A stretch of DNA of 64,000 bases from Malus domestica. Taxonomy: Eukaryota > Streptophyta > Magnoliopsida > Rosales > Rosaceae. A model generated the notes under the pieces. That model saw only the letters and a program-made list of their open reading frames with translations. It was not told where the DNA came from and did no database searches. Position numbers and translations under genes: made by a program. Where the stretch lies: the NCBI RefSeq assembly GCF_042453785.1, contig NC_091672.1, forward strand, positions 5,246,001-5,310,000. The letters are read 5' to 3'. Below, in pieces: positions 23,090-34,149 of this stretch. Each line of letters starts with the position of its first letter. The stretch's first letter is position 1.

Positions 23090-23225
23090 GGGATGGATTA
23101 TCTCGGTAGATAAGGTATTCATTTTCGACTCATTAAGTCACAAGTTCAAACCTTCTCACGTCTTCTTAGTCTAGCTTAGGCCTTCCACGGGAGAGCGAAA
23201 AATTGAGTTTGATTCCAATTTTTAA
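23090..23225 (+). mobile_element. tRNA-derived SINE-like repeat, + orientation
   Basis: An A-box-like TCTCGGTAGATAAGG (23101) and a B-box-like CACAAGTTCAAACC (23141) are spaced as in tRNA-derived SINEs. A CTTAGTCTAGCTTAGGCC tail region follows. The ends were not defined. Confidence 0.4.
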
Positions 23226-24440
23226 CGCTCAAAAGTGGTGAGGTTAACAAAGACTAGAATGGTCATGTGTCGATGTTTAGTGGGCTCAGAGTTTAGAATA
23301 ACAAGAAAAAGACAACAATATTTAGGTGGTTCACCCCTCAAAACTAGGATCTATCCACTAAGTATTTCGTATATATTGAACAAAGTATTATAAATAGCGC
23401 TCAGTTTTCACACAGTCCTTTTTCTCTCTCAAGTGATCTGACCCCTTCTAAAGAGTACTCATCCTTCTTATACAAGCCCTCCATGAGCCCCAAGTCCCCA
23501 AGCTTGAGATCCTTCACTGCTTTTGCATTTAATGAGTTGAATACGTAGGCTTAACCTACTAGCTGTCCCCTCCTTTTCTTTAGCCGACATGTGGTATCGA
23601 AGTGACATCCATTCAGGTCCACTTGCATGCTTTCTTGGGATAACGCGTACCGAGTGTGCCTTGATCGGCCCTAGTATTGGTGGGAATCCAAACTTGTGTG
23701 TTGAACTTTTCAGGTTGATGGGTTGAGGGCCTCACTCCAACAACACCGATAATATCCCCAACTTGGTAATTACCACTTCCCCAATCCGTTAGGTGTGGGG
23801 TTTTATCACAAAATGTCTCGGTGTTAGTTAGAGTGGGGTATTCCTATTTAAACTAATTATTTATTCTTTTCCCCACCGATGTGAGATAGCCAACACCTCC
23901 CCCCCCCCCCCGGCACGTAAGACCCCACTTTTGTGGGTCACACATGGAGATCCACATATTGGCAACCATGTGGAGCTAAGTCGGGACTCACCCATCATGT
24001 AGGGTCAAGAAGCCCCACCCAATCACGTGGCACTCTTGCCCTACGTGGAGCCATGTCGGGACTCACTCATCGCGTGGGGCCAAAGGGGACCCGCCCAATC
24101 ACGTGGCTGTACGAGCAAGTCCCCTGGCTCTAATACCAAGATAAAACTAATTCTAAGGTTTCAAATATTCTTCTTTATTCTTCTCTCATAGGAGGCAACA
24201 TACACACACACACAAACACACACGCACACACATACACACACACATACATACATACATACTAAATCCTTGTACTACAAGGAATATTAAAGACATTACAAAA
24301 GAAGAGTCATACCCAAACTAGGAAACATAATTACATTCCTATTCAATTATTTGACTCACGCCAACACCGAGCGCTTAATTTGTCAGTCTTTATGTCCCTT
24401 CATAGCATTTTGTTCTCTTTAACAACCGCCACGTGGCCCA
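23226..24440. mobile_element. Degenerate retroelement-like region with tandem 75-bp pair and CA microsatellite
   Basis: The stretch includes CCCACCGATGTGAGATAGCCAACACC (23872-23897; quoted in parts, CCCACCGATGTGAGATAG then CCAACACC), a C12 run (about 23898) and a 75-bp tandem pair with GTCGGGACTCAC at 23980 and 24055. A CTCTAATACCAAGATAAAAC end-like phrase lies near 24128. A (CA)n run with CATA interruptions follows (24202-24260). The pattern is typical of LTR leftovers, but no LTR pair or coding domain is visible, so class is uncertain. Confidence 0.4.
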
Positions 24441-24920
24441 GAGTTGATGTTTGAGCCATGTCTCTGTGTACCTAGGACTTCATGTTATAAAGTTGTTAGT
24501 ACCCCAACTTGCTCTTGGCAATCGAAATGTACTTTATGGGGAAACGTTTGGCTTCATTGCTGACAAACACTTCAAACTACCTAGCAATCGTTTGCAACGC
24601 TCGGGATTGTCCTTCCCAATGTCGAGCCTTGGCCTTTCTTCTTTTGGGCATGAGTTACTTTGGGCCTTTGAGGTCAGAAAGAACCCCGCGTTAACACAAT
24701 TTAAAGCAATCAAACTCTTACAATGAACTAGAAAACTTGTGTTTTATGAGAATGATTCCAATTTTTTAGTACAATATATTGAACTCATGAGTTTGATTCA
24801 TGCACAATAAATGACCAACTGTTTGAGAAGGGAAAAAAACCAATAGTAGAGTAGAAATTAGATGAATTTCACAATTAATAGATAGAACTAACCTTTATCA
24901 AACTTACACCGTTATTGTGA
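24441..24920. other. Intergenic region
   Basis: No gene supported. Two overlapping short ORFs at 24451-24726 have no recognisable domains. Confidence 0.35.
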
Positions 24921-24997
24921 CGACCCGTTCTTAATTTTATGTTTTTACTTAATTTTATGTTTTTACAATGTAAAAACATAAAATTAGGAACGGGTCG
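24921..24997. repeat. Near-perfect hairpin made of an LTR-terminus-like sequence
   Basis: Left arm 24921-24948 (CGACCCGTTCTTAATTTT, then ATGTTTTTAC) pairs with right arm 24970-24997 with one mismatch over 28 bp. The 18-bp inner half is repeated directly at 24949-24966. The left flank makes TGTGACGACCCG, resembling the LTR starts at 43638 and (minus) 13242. Confidence 0.85.
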
Positions 24998-26984
24998 GCA
25001 TAGTTGTAGCAATTGTGTTATAGAAATCAAATTCAAGGTGTTTAATCCCTATGTATAAGAATTAAACTCACGTAAATCACTATGAAAGATCTTAAAGTAG
25101 TAATATCACTTATTATTATTAAAAATATATATTTTATTCAAGACAATTTCAATTTGATTATTCTTAGTATCTCATTAAAGATATGCCACTCAGTATAAAA
25201 GATATTCATGTAGGGAGGGAGCAATGGCCACGAGGTTAGTATGATGTGCCATTTCTATTGGGTAATTTAATTTTTAATTTTTAGCAAATGAATATTGAGT
25301 ATGTGACTCATCCCACCCTCCTACCATGCATGAGAAGTTGAGAAGTAAAGTAGTCCACTTTTTCATGTCTTCTCATCGCTTTAAAACCCAATTATTAAAA
25401 GTAGACAGTCTAGCTGGCTTGGTGCAAACTCTTTTTTGTTGAGGTAGAAAGGTTTGGAATTGATAGTTTTGGATATACTTTTTTGAGAGGAAAAGAGTAG
25501 AAGTGGTTTTATTCATTTGGAAACGATAAGTATACTTTTTTTCATTTCACAGTTTTTTTTTTGTGTGATGAAACAAAAGTAAAAAAGGTGTATGTGAGGT
25601 TAAAAGAAGTATAAAAATCAGCTATTTTTTTTTCCTTCTCCCTAACTATATATGTAGTTAAGTATCGAATTGCGATTTATAAGTAAATTTCTGGATGTAA
25701 TGAGGTACAATGTTATTTTGAGAAATTCATCACTCTTTTGTTTTGTACTGTTAGCCATTTGAGCCATTCCCCCATGCACTTTTGGTACAAATATCAGTGA
25801 TGGTGACTCAACATGGATCATGGATGATGGTATAGAAGCATCATTATTTCCTCTACTCCTAATTAGTAAATGTGAAACAAGGTACCATATATGCTAGCAT
25901 GTCCAATGAAGAGATGCAAGTTTGAGATGTAAAAGTCATATTTATATCTCATTTTACATTTTTGAGAAATGTATATTTTAGTTTTACTCCAGCAAGAGTG
26001 ATACAGTTTTTTTTTCTTTGTTTGAATGGTGTGGTCCACTTCCAAAAATGTAAGATGTAAAATTTCATTTTTATTTACATCTTCCGGTTAAAGATGGGTG
26101 TTTTACATCATTTTCAGTAGAGAATTTTTCAGCCAATAAAAAATATAAACTGCCCATTTCATGGTATTTTGCACCTCCTATTAGAGGTGCCCGTATGTGT
26201 TTGAGACACACTAAAATTGTTATAAACAATCACCTTAATAAAGTACGAGGCCTCGTACCTTATACTCAACTTTTATACTCATACGCGTACCATGAACTCT
26301 AAAAGTAAAAAATAACTCGCAATCATATATATATAAACCTCGAGTTTCATACTTGAACTTACAAGTCAAAACCTAGATTGGAGGTAAACTAGTTTCTTCT
26401 CCAAACAACCCTAATGCAATTAGACACATAGCATCTAAGTTTACACTATTACGATTTACATGCATGAATTTTCTTTAGTATTTTAGAGTATTAAATGCTC
26501 AAAACTTTTTAACTATTGGATTTTTTTTTTAATTAGAATACGCACAACATTATCTACAACAAAGAGTGAAGGAGTAGGCTGATCATCATCATGAACCAGC
26601 CAAACAATTTAGTTCGAATTTGTCCCGAGAATCAAATTTAACACTTATAAATGAAAATAAATACCGTTAGACTGTAGTACTGAATGACTTTTAACTGTTA
26701 GATCTTTTGAACTGTTCACATCATGCACACTGTGACACTATACAGTGTATGTATACACATTCCCTTGTATTGCACAAGAAAAAGACGGTTGCAATCATGC
26801 ACATACACCTCTCTTATACTATGAAAAATCCAGTGGGCCATGAAACCCAAAATATATTAAAAGGATCGGTGGGCCCAACATCACACCTCAATCGCCTTGA
26901 CAGCGTCTCTCCTTGATTTGTTGATTTGGACATCTCCAAGCCATTTGTCGACGGATAACCCGAATGAGAACTCCGTATTCTTTT
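24998..26984. other. Gene-poor AT-rich region
   Basis: About 2 kb with T-runs and no convincing ORF. A diffuse inverted pair around 25920-26110 (ATGTAAAA / TTTTACATC phrases) may be an old MITE. The palindromic GTACGAGGCCTCGTAC is at 26244-26259. Confidence 0.4.
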
Positions 26985-27115
26985 TGTGAGGATCTTGAAA
27001 ATTCTTCAATTACGTATGTTTATCGTACATCGTATAGTTAAAAATTATTAAAAAAATTTGTATTTAAAATTGAATACGATGAACATACGTGATTAGAGGA
27101 TCCGAGAATCCTCAG
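26985..27115. mobile_element. MITE related to the one at 17245
   Basis: Hairpin arms ACGTATGTTTATCGTACATCG (27012; 21 bp, key parts GTTTATCGTA) and CGATGAACATACGT (27077-27090) pair, with GAGGATC-type ends outside (about 26988 and 27096). The central ATTTAAAATTGAATACGA portion parallels the 17,340-17,390 core. Confidence 0.6.
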
Positions 27116-27285
27116 AGAGGATCCGGAGAGGATCCTCATCGTCATTTAGATAACCCTTTGGTCTTTTCCTTGTGTTCAGCTGTAGAGGATCCCTGGAATC
27201 CACATAGAGGATCTGGAGAGGATCCTCATCGTCATTTGGATAACCCTTCGGTCTTTTCCTTGTGTTCAATTGTGTCTTTTTTTAT
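27116..27285 (+). repeat. Tandem duplication, 90-bp period
   Basis: ATCCGGAGAGGATCCTCATC at 27121 recurs as ATCTGGAGAGGATCCTCATC at 27211. The following CATTTAGATAACCC and GGTCTTTTCCTTGTGTTCA match at the same 90-bp offset. The duplicated unit includes the MITE's GAGGATC end, so it may derive from an imprecise transposition or slippage event. Confidence 0.85.
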
Positions 27286-27317
27286 TTTTGAATCGATAAA
27301 TTTGTTAAATTAAATGT

Positions 27318-27405
27318 TAGATTAGAGAACTAATCGGATTCGAACGCATGTTGTGGTATAAGAACAACACTCCTCTTAACTACTATGATAGAGAGCCATC
27401 AAATA
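27318..27405 (-). mobile_element. tRNA-derived SINE-like fragment
   Basis: On the minus strand, an A-box-like TAGTAGTTAAGAGG and a B-box-like GCGTTCGAATCCG are correctly spaced. Ends and target duplication were not resolved. Confidence 0.45.
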
Positions 27406-28039
27406 ATTCGGTTTATAGATTTTCAGATTAAATTTATTATTAGGTTAATTACATTTCTCATCATCCAAGTTTTTTATTTCCAAAATGAGTAAACAATTTC
27501 TAATTTTTAGCATCATCTTCTAATTTTTTGATATTTGTCTGATTTACGCCCTTTATTATGTTTTGATTGGTCAACCATTAACATTTCATGTGTTACACGA
27601 CTCGCACACTAACCAACCACACTACAAAATACAAATCAAGATTTTTTTTCTGGGTAAGTTATGCACTTCCACGCCAACAATTAACTAGATTAACCTTACA
27701 AAATTGTAATTTGTTTGAATGTCAAAGCGTTGGAGTACAATATGAAAAAATTGAAATCGCATGACCTATTGTGAAACTGATTCCAAAATTTGTAATGATA
27801 AAACGTACTTAACTCCTTTTTAAGTTTTCATTTTATTCATATTATACATGAGATTTTCTTCCATCAAAATAAACCTTGCTTTGGTAATATGTCATGAAAG
27901 TGGAAAATTTCAGTTATATACAAGTAGACAATATTTTTGTAACGTATTGTAGACTTAGTGAGGTTTTATATATTGGCCTGCTGTTTAATTAAAATATATG
28001 TAGTATCAAGACAATTAGCAGGCTAAGAATATAAATTTT
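27406..28039. other. Intergenic region
   Basis: AT-rich, no gene or defined repeat recognised. Confidence 0.4.
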
Positions 28040-28160
28040 GGGAATTGTTATTAGCACTTTAAAAATCTTATTTTACACTCCAAACTTTCTATATTTGGAA
28101 AGAAAAATACCTTTGTAAGGAGTGTAGAATGAGATTTTTGGAGTGTCAATAACATTTCCC
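28040..28160. mobile_element. Short MITE with ~42-bp terminal inverted repeats
   Basis: The left end GGGAATTGTTATTAGCACT and the complement of the right end GGGAAATGTTATTGACACT match, and the match continues through AAAATCT-ATT-TACACTCC, roughly 42 bp per arm. Total length is 121 bp with a short loop, so the element is almost all hairpin. Target duplication not identified. Confidence 0.75.
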
Positions 28161-28193
28161 TAGATTTTAAATACAGTGGAATATATATATATA

Positions 28194-28631
28194 GGAATTG
28201 CTTAAGGGGAGGGATCCCCATTTTTTCAAAAAAATGGGGATACGCTCCCTACCGTTGGATTTGACTTTAATGAAATCATGTGGTTGAGATTTTGTGGCCT
28301 GTGTTTTAATCTCAACCACACAATTTCATTAAAGTCAATCTAACGGTGGGGAGCGTGTCCCCATTTTTTTAAAAAAAATGGGGGTCCCTCCCCTTAAGCT
28401 CCCTATATATATATATATACAGAGAGCTTAAGGGGAGGGACCCCCATTTTTTTTTAAAAAATGGGGACACGCTCTCCACCGTTAGATTGACTTTAATGAA
28501 ATTGTGTGGTTGAGATTAAAACACAGGCCATAGAATCTCAACCACAGGATTTCATTTAATTCAAATCCAACGGTGGGGAGCGTGTCCCCATTTTTTTGAA
28601 AAAATGGGGATCCCTCCCCTTAAGCAATTCC
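28194..28631. repeat. Compound palindrome: two inverted copies of a hairpin MITE inside a TA microsatellite
   Basis: Copy A (28194-28403) and copy B (28424-28631) are reverse complements around a TA-rich centre near 28412. Each copy is itself a hairpin whose ends read CTTAAGGGGAGGGATCCCC or its complement, with inner arms containing TGGTTGAGATT and AATCTCAACCACA. Outer ends GGAATTGCTTAAGG and CCTTAAGCAATTCC are exact complements. TA runs flank both sides (28182-28193, 28632-28645). No coding capacity. Confidence 0.9.
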
Positions 28632-28645
28632 TATATATATATATG

Positions 28646-29581
28646 TATGTATATATGTATGTATGTATATATGTATGTATGTATGTGATGTGAGGTGGTT
28701 AAAAAAATAGATGGTTGAAATGAGAATCTGTTCTCCGTTTATATTTGTTAGAGAAGAGATACCATCTGACTTAATGGTTATTTAAAAATTTAAATTATAC
28801 TAATCCACTTTTTTCTTGTATGTAAAAAGATTCTTATGGCAACCAATGAGTTGTGCATGGAAAGTCACTAACAAATTAACATAATTTTTTTGTTAATATT
28901 TCTGTGTTAGAACAAAAATGCTAAGCAGATAATATTTGATCACGTTGTATCACTTCTTTACGAAGAAATTAAAGTTTCACCATAAAATTAATTGAAAATA
29001 TGAGGAGTAACTTAATTATTTATAAGCAAATACGAGGTTCTTTTTTTCCACCATTTGAGATTGATATCTCAACATGCCCGTGTAACAAATTTTTAAGCCT
29101 AATACTTGGACAACACAAATCGGGTGACGTGGAGCTTCACATGAGGAACCACCTACTTTGATACCGTGAAGAAATATAAGATTCCACCATAAAATCAATT
29201 GCATTATAAAGAGTAATTTAATTACTTATATGCATATGCATGGTCACTCTTTTTCACGACTCATACTTTCGGCACTCTAATAAGGTAAGACTAATATTGG
29301 TGAGCACGACCCAACACATTATGATAAAAATGTGATCTCTCTTACATTACTAGTGCTAAAAATATCACTTCACTAAATTTTAGTTGATTTTTATCAATTT
29401 ATTACTTTATAAGTAAATATTAGCAATATTATAAAAAGGAGACTATTCAATTTTAATATGAAATAGTATCTCCCACCGAAACTCCCACAACCAGTGTTAG
29501 GCCAGCAGCCCAAAAGTCCCAAAAACCCCCATTGAAACCACCACCCACACCTCTATCTCTACTCCTCCCTCTCCTCCCCCA

Positions 29582-29612
<31 letters not shown>

Positions 29613-29667
29613 AAAACCCAATTCTCTCTCTCCTCTCCACAACCAGCCTAGACTGTAAAAAGTAAAA
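28646..29667. other. Upstream region of the AMP1-type gene
   Basis: (TATG)n-type microsatellite at 28644-28690 and AT-rich DNA, then a C/T-rich leader with (CT)n at 29586-29612. The CT-rich 5' UTR lies directly before the AMP1 start codon. No TATA box is convincing. Confidence 0.5.
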
Positions 29668-32600
29668 ATGGGTCAACTCTTCCCCAACTCCACCACCCTC
29701 TTCACTTCAAAGGTCTCACCCACATGCACCTTCGTCTCCCTCCTCATCGTCGGTATTCTGGGTTTTTATACCCTGCATTCCCCCCAGCCTGCACTCTCCT
29801 CCTCAAATTCCCACTCTGCCCCCCTATTCCGCCAGATTTTCCTCTCCCACGCCACCAACGCCACCCTCTCCTCCTACCTCCGCGCCCTCACCCTCCACCC
29901 CCACCTCGCCGGCACCCCGCCCTCCCTCGACACCGCCAACTTCGTCCGGGCCCACTTCCTGGGCCTGAGACTCGACACCCGGTCGGCCCACTACAACGCC
30001 CTCCTATCCTACCCACTCCACTCCTCACTCTCCGCGCATTTTAGCAACGGCTCCCGCGTGGACATCCCGTTAACCGAGACCGGCCTTAACAATGACCACG
30101 ACGGTGTCGTTCCGCCGTACCACGCCTACTCCCCCACTGGATCGGCGCACGCTAAGCTGGCCTTCGCCAACCACGGCACGGACGAGGACTATCGTGCGCT
30201 GGGGGAGCTCGGGGTGAACGTCAGCGGGTGCGTGGTGATTGTTAGAAGAGGCGATGACGTGTCCAGAGGCGAAGTGGTCCGGAAGGCCGAGCAAAACGGT
30301 GCGCTGGCTGTGCTATTGTACACCGAGGGGGGAGATGGTGATGCAAGTGGGGGGTTTAAGAAGGGTTTTGAGAGAGGGTTTGTGATGAACGGCGTGGGGG
30401 ACCCACTGAGTCCCGGGTGGGCCGGGGTCGACGGAGCCGAGAGGCTGGACCTGGACGACCCTGAGGTTTTGAAGAAGTTTCCGAAAATTCCATCCATGCC
30501 GCTGTCCGCGGAGGCCGCCGAGACCCTTCTGGGGTGGCTCGGAGGGGCTCCCGTGCCGCCAGCGTGGAGGGAATCGCTGCCCGCGGCAGTGGGCGGTGTC
30601 GGGCCTGGACCGACAGTGGTGAATTTCACTTACCAGGTTGGGCTTTGGTGGTGCCCATTTTTCTTTGTTGCATGGATTTTAGTCAAATGTTGTGTGAAAG
30701 GTGGTGGCTTGGAAACTTCTGCTTGTGGCAATGTGTGTTTTTTTTGACTTTGGTGTTTTCTGTTATTTCTGTTATGTTATCCAGACTGGTGGTTGTGTAA
30801 AGTTTAGTCAAATTTGGATGTGGGTCATAAACTCAGCTCTGCATTTGGGATTTTTGCTAGAAACATATAATTTTGTGAAAAAGCTTTGAGATTTTTGCCA
30901 ATTTTAGGAGAATTGCTGACTTGGGGTTAAATTTTAATCAAATTTGGAAATATTTGCTTGGTTTGGTTGGTCTATATCTCAATTTGCAACCTTTAGCTGA
31001 GAATCAGATACTTGCTGGGACAAACTTTGAATTGTGACGTTTATATACCAGTTGTGGGTTTCCATTACTTGCATATATTTTCAGGAAATAAAGCCAATAC
31101 GAGTTTTTCGGGCATTAGCTTTAAAAAGAAGGAATGTTGAGTAAGAAATGCTAATTGATTTTTGTATATGACATTGGTGACATTTCCATAACTACACAAT
31201 AGTGCGAATTTGGAGCGCCATAATTTTCATATTTATTGTTGAATTCCATTCTCCCGTTTTCTGAGTACGTGTGTCTCTTGTATTGTTTCCGAGAGCTTGT
31301 CTTTTAGTCTCTCTGTTAGAAATCTGTTGTTCCTTGTCTACCATCGGTATCTTGTTTATAGAAATACCCCTCTACAATCTTTTAAATACTCATCTTTTGA
31401 TTTGAATATTTTGTTCACTTACCGATTAGATTTTCTGAAAAAACAAGAGGAATGATATTTACGCCTGCATGGGATAATATCCTTCCTTGCTCCCTCTCTC
31501 CTTGTATATAACTTATACTTTCGTGTCTTAATTTTAGGGGGAGAAAAAGGTGGTGAAGATTCACAATGTTTTTGCTGTCATAAGAGGTTCAGAAGAGCCC
31601 GACCGCTATGTGCTGCTTGGCAACCATAGAGATGCGTGGACGTTTGGGGCTGTTGACCCCAATAGTGGAACTGCAGCATTACTTGACATTGCTCGTAGAT
31701 ATTCTCTTTTGATGCGTTCGGGTTGGAATCCTAGGAGGACGATTATTCTCTGTAGTTGGGATGCAGAAGAGTTTGGAATGGTAGGTGATTCTCCATTTTC
31801 ATTACCAAAAAAGAGTCTGGGCAGTCACAGTCATTGTTTTGCATCAGATGGTTAAGTGACTTTTATTACATAATAGTTAGGTTGATTAATCAGAATACTT
31901 GAATTTATTGATCTCTCAAGGTAAAATTCATTATGTTCGGTGCTCTCAGGTAGGATCTACTGAGTGGGTTGAACAGAACATTGCTAATCTGGGTTCCAAA
32001 GCCGTTGCCTACCTCAATGTAGATTGTGCGGTTCAAGGGCCAGGGTTCTTTGTTCGAGCAACTCCTCAGCTGGACAATATCATCCTTGAGGTTACAAAGA
32101 TGGTAAATAAATTAATCATAAACATTAACTGCACTTCTAAGAAAGTTATGGTCAGTTTGTTTCGATATGAGTCACTGTTGGCGCCTGGTATTGTCTAATA
32201 TTGACTGCTATTTAATCTGACTTCAGGTTAAAGATCCTGACTCTGTCGGTGCCACTGTATATGAAAAATGGATGACAGAAAATAGAAGTGTTGATGTAAG
32301 TGATGGTTTTCCCATTCTTGCTCCATACTTTCATGTGGTATCCTACTATGACAGTTTTGGTCACATGTTCTGTCATGGATTTGCAGATCCAAAGACTCAG
32401 TGCTGTGGATTCTGATTTTGCCCCATTTTTGCAACATGCAGGGATTCCTTCCACGGATATGTACTATGGAATTGGTACACCTCTTATTTCCTTGTAGTAA
32501 GTTGGATAGAAAAATCGACTTTTATATTGATAATGCGGTAGGGTGATGAATATCCATTCTTGTTCAGATTTTCCTGTTTATCACACTGCATTTGATGCCT

Positions 32601-34149
32601 ATGAGTGGATGACAAACTTTGGAGATCCTTTGTTTCAGAGACATGTGGCTGGTAAGCATACTTTTTTACAGACTTATTTACAAAACTGTTTGTTGTCTAG
32701 TTTCGTTAATAGATATGAAGTCTGTTGCCTTACTGTTAAAACTTCAATGTAACTTCTCTTGGGGTTATCTCAGTTGCTGGAATGTGGGGACTTCTAGCCC
32801 TCCACCTGGCCGACGATTCAATTATACCTTTCAGTTTCCTCTCTTATGCGGATCAGTTAAAGGTGTGAATCTTCTCTGAATTTTGTTATTAAAAAAGGTC
32901 GTACCCAGTGCACAAGGCTCCCGCTTTACGCAGGGTCTGGGAGAGGTGAATGTCGGCTAGCCTTACCCCCATTTATGGAGAGGCTGCTCCCAAGTCTCGA
33001 ACCCAAGTCTCTGAATTTTGTTATTAACTTCTTAAATTATTTTTGGTGAAATACTGATGGTTACCATTTTACTAATGGCTTTTGTTTTAGTATAATCAAT
33101 AAAATTGAGAGACAAATGGAATGCAAGCATTTAATTTTTATAATGGATAGAATGAAATGATGTAGTACGAAAATTATTTAAAGGCATTCGCTGTCATCAG
33201 TTTAACGAATTTGTCAAGAATACTATATTTGTGGTTAAAAAAAGGGGTAGTCTAGGCTTTTTCGTGCATATGGTTGGTCCTTTTTAAACTAAATGCTAAA
33301 CCTACATCTTCACTAATTTTGGGCAGCATTATAAAGATGTTTTGAGCAACTTGTTAGACGGGGGTGTATCTCTACATCCCCTCACAACAGCTATTCAGGA
33401 ATTTGCCTATGCCGCCAAAGAAGCTGAAGATGAAGCACAGGTAAAATCTTCAAAAATAGGCATATTGACACTCTTTGTTGCCGTCTATTAGTCAAATAAT
33501 CAATGCCATTTTTTATGTCGTGTTGGAAATAAACAAGTGAAATTACAATGACATGCATACAGCACTGCATTGATTTATTTTCTCTCTTGTCCTGAAGCGG
33601 AATAAGCATAAACCTTTTGGGAAATTCTGTGAAATTTACCCTTCTTATTTTATGGAGTGCAGAAGCTGAGAGAGAAAGAAAATACAAGTGAGCTTGTAGT
33701 TTTGAAGAAGCGGGCACTGAATGATCGGCTGATGCTTGCTGAAAGGGGCTTCCTGGATTCAGATGGACTTGAAGGAAGACAGTGGCTCAAGCATCTTGTA
33801 AGTAATTTTCTTTTTCCTTGATTTCCTAAAGCTGATTGAAAATTATTAGATATTTATTATGGTAGTTCAAACGAAAAGAGAGAGAGAGAGAGGGAGTGGA
33901 AACAAAGAAAAAGAGACGAAGTGTTCATACAAACGCATTGCATGATCATTTCCCGTCTTCTTGTAGGTGTATGGGCCTCCTGGTGAGCATGGAAGCAAAC
34001 TATCCTTCTTTCCCGGAGTAGGCGATGCAATGCTTCGAGCAAAGAGAATGAGCAGGAGAGAAGGGCAGGCCAAAATTCAGCACGAGATCTGGAGAGTTGC
34101 CAGAGCCATACAGAGGGCTGCAAATTCCCTGAGAGGAGACGTTTTCTGA
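29668..34149 (+). CDS. AMP1: Glutamate carboxypeptidase II homologue, AMP1 type (M28 family)
   Basis: Ten exons: 29668-30636, 31538-31780, 31950-32102, 32227-32295, 32387-32474, 32568-32651, 32774-32862, 33327-33440, 33663-33797 and 33967-34149. They give 708 residues with an open frame and GT-AG introns. An N-terminal membrane anchor lies at about residues 20-37 ([17 protein letters not shown]). A PA domain follows, then the M28 peptidase domain. Residues in the zinc site are H353 (LGNHRDAW), D363 (VDPNSGT), E400 as base and E401 as ligand (WDAEEFG), D429 (NVDCAVQG) and H513 (VYHTAFD). Spacings agree with human GCPII except for the last. The C-terminal helical domain ends [15 protein letters not shown]. 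Arabidopsis AMP1 is an ER membrane protein that limits shoot meristem size and is linked to cytokinin levels and miRNA-directed translational repression. Its substrate is unknown. The N-terminus and exon 1 resemble AMP1 more than LAMP1, which is my judgement from memory. Confidence 0.95.
32893..33007 (-). mobile_element. SINE insertion in intron 7 of the AMP1-type gene, 20-bp target duplication
   Basis: A 115-bp insert is flanked by TCTCTGAATTTTGTTATTAA at 32873-32892 and again, identical, at 33008-33027. On the minus strand it has a B-box-like GGTTCGAGAC and ends GGGTACGACC followed by a short T-run. The core (GTACCCAGTGCACAAGGCTC on the + strand) resembles a widespread plant SINE family that I recall as Au-like, unverified. 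The perfect duplication shows a clean, fairly recent retroposition. Confidence 0.88.

Noticed and set aside
23933-24133. 66-codon ORF rich in Trp, Gly and His
   Set aside because: It is produced by a 75-bp tandem pair in degenerate repeat DNA.
26244-26259. Perfect 16-bp palindrome GTACGAGGCCTCGTAC
   Set aside because: Isolated, with no flanking structure; palindromes of this size can occur by chance in a long window.
29724-30629. Long ORFs in alternative frames and on the minus strand over AMP1 exon 1 (Pro-, Ser- and Arg-rich)
   Set aside because: They are shadows of a GC-rich exon. The + frame from 29668 carries the conserved AMP1 protein.
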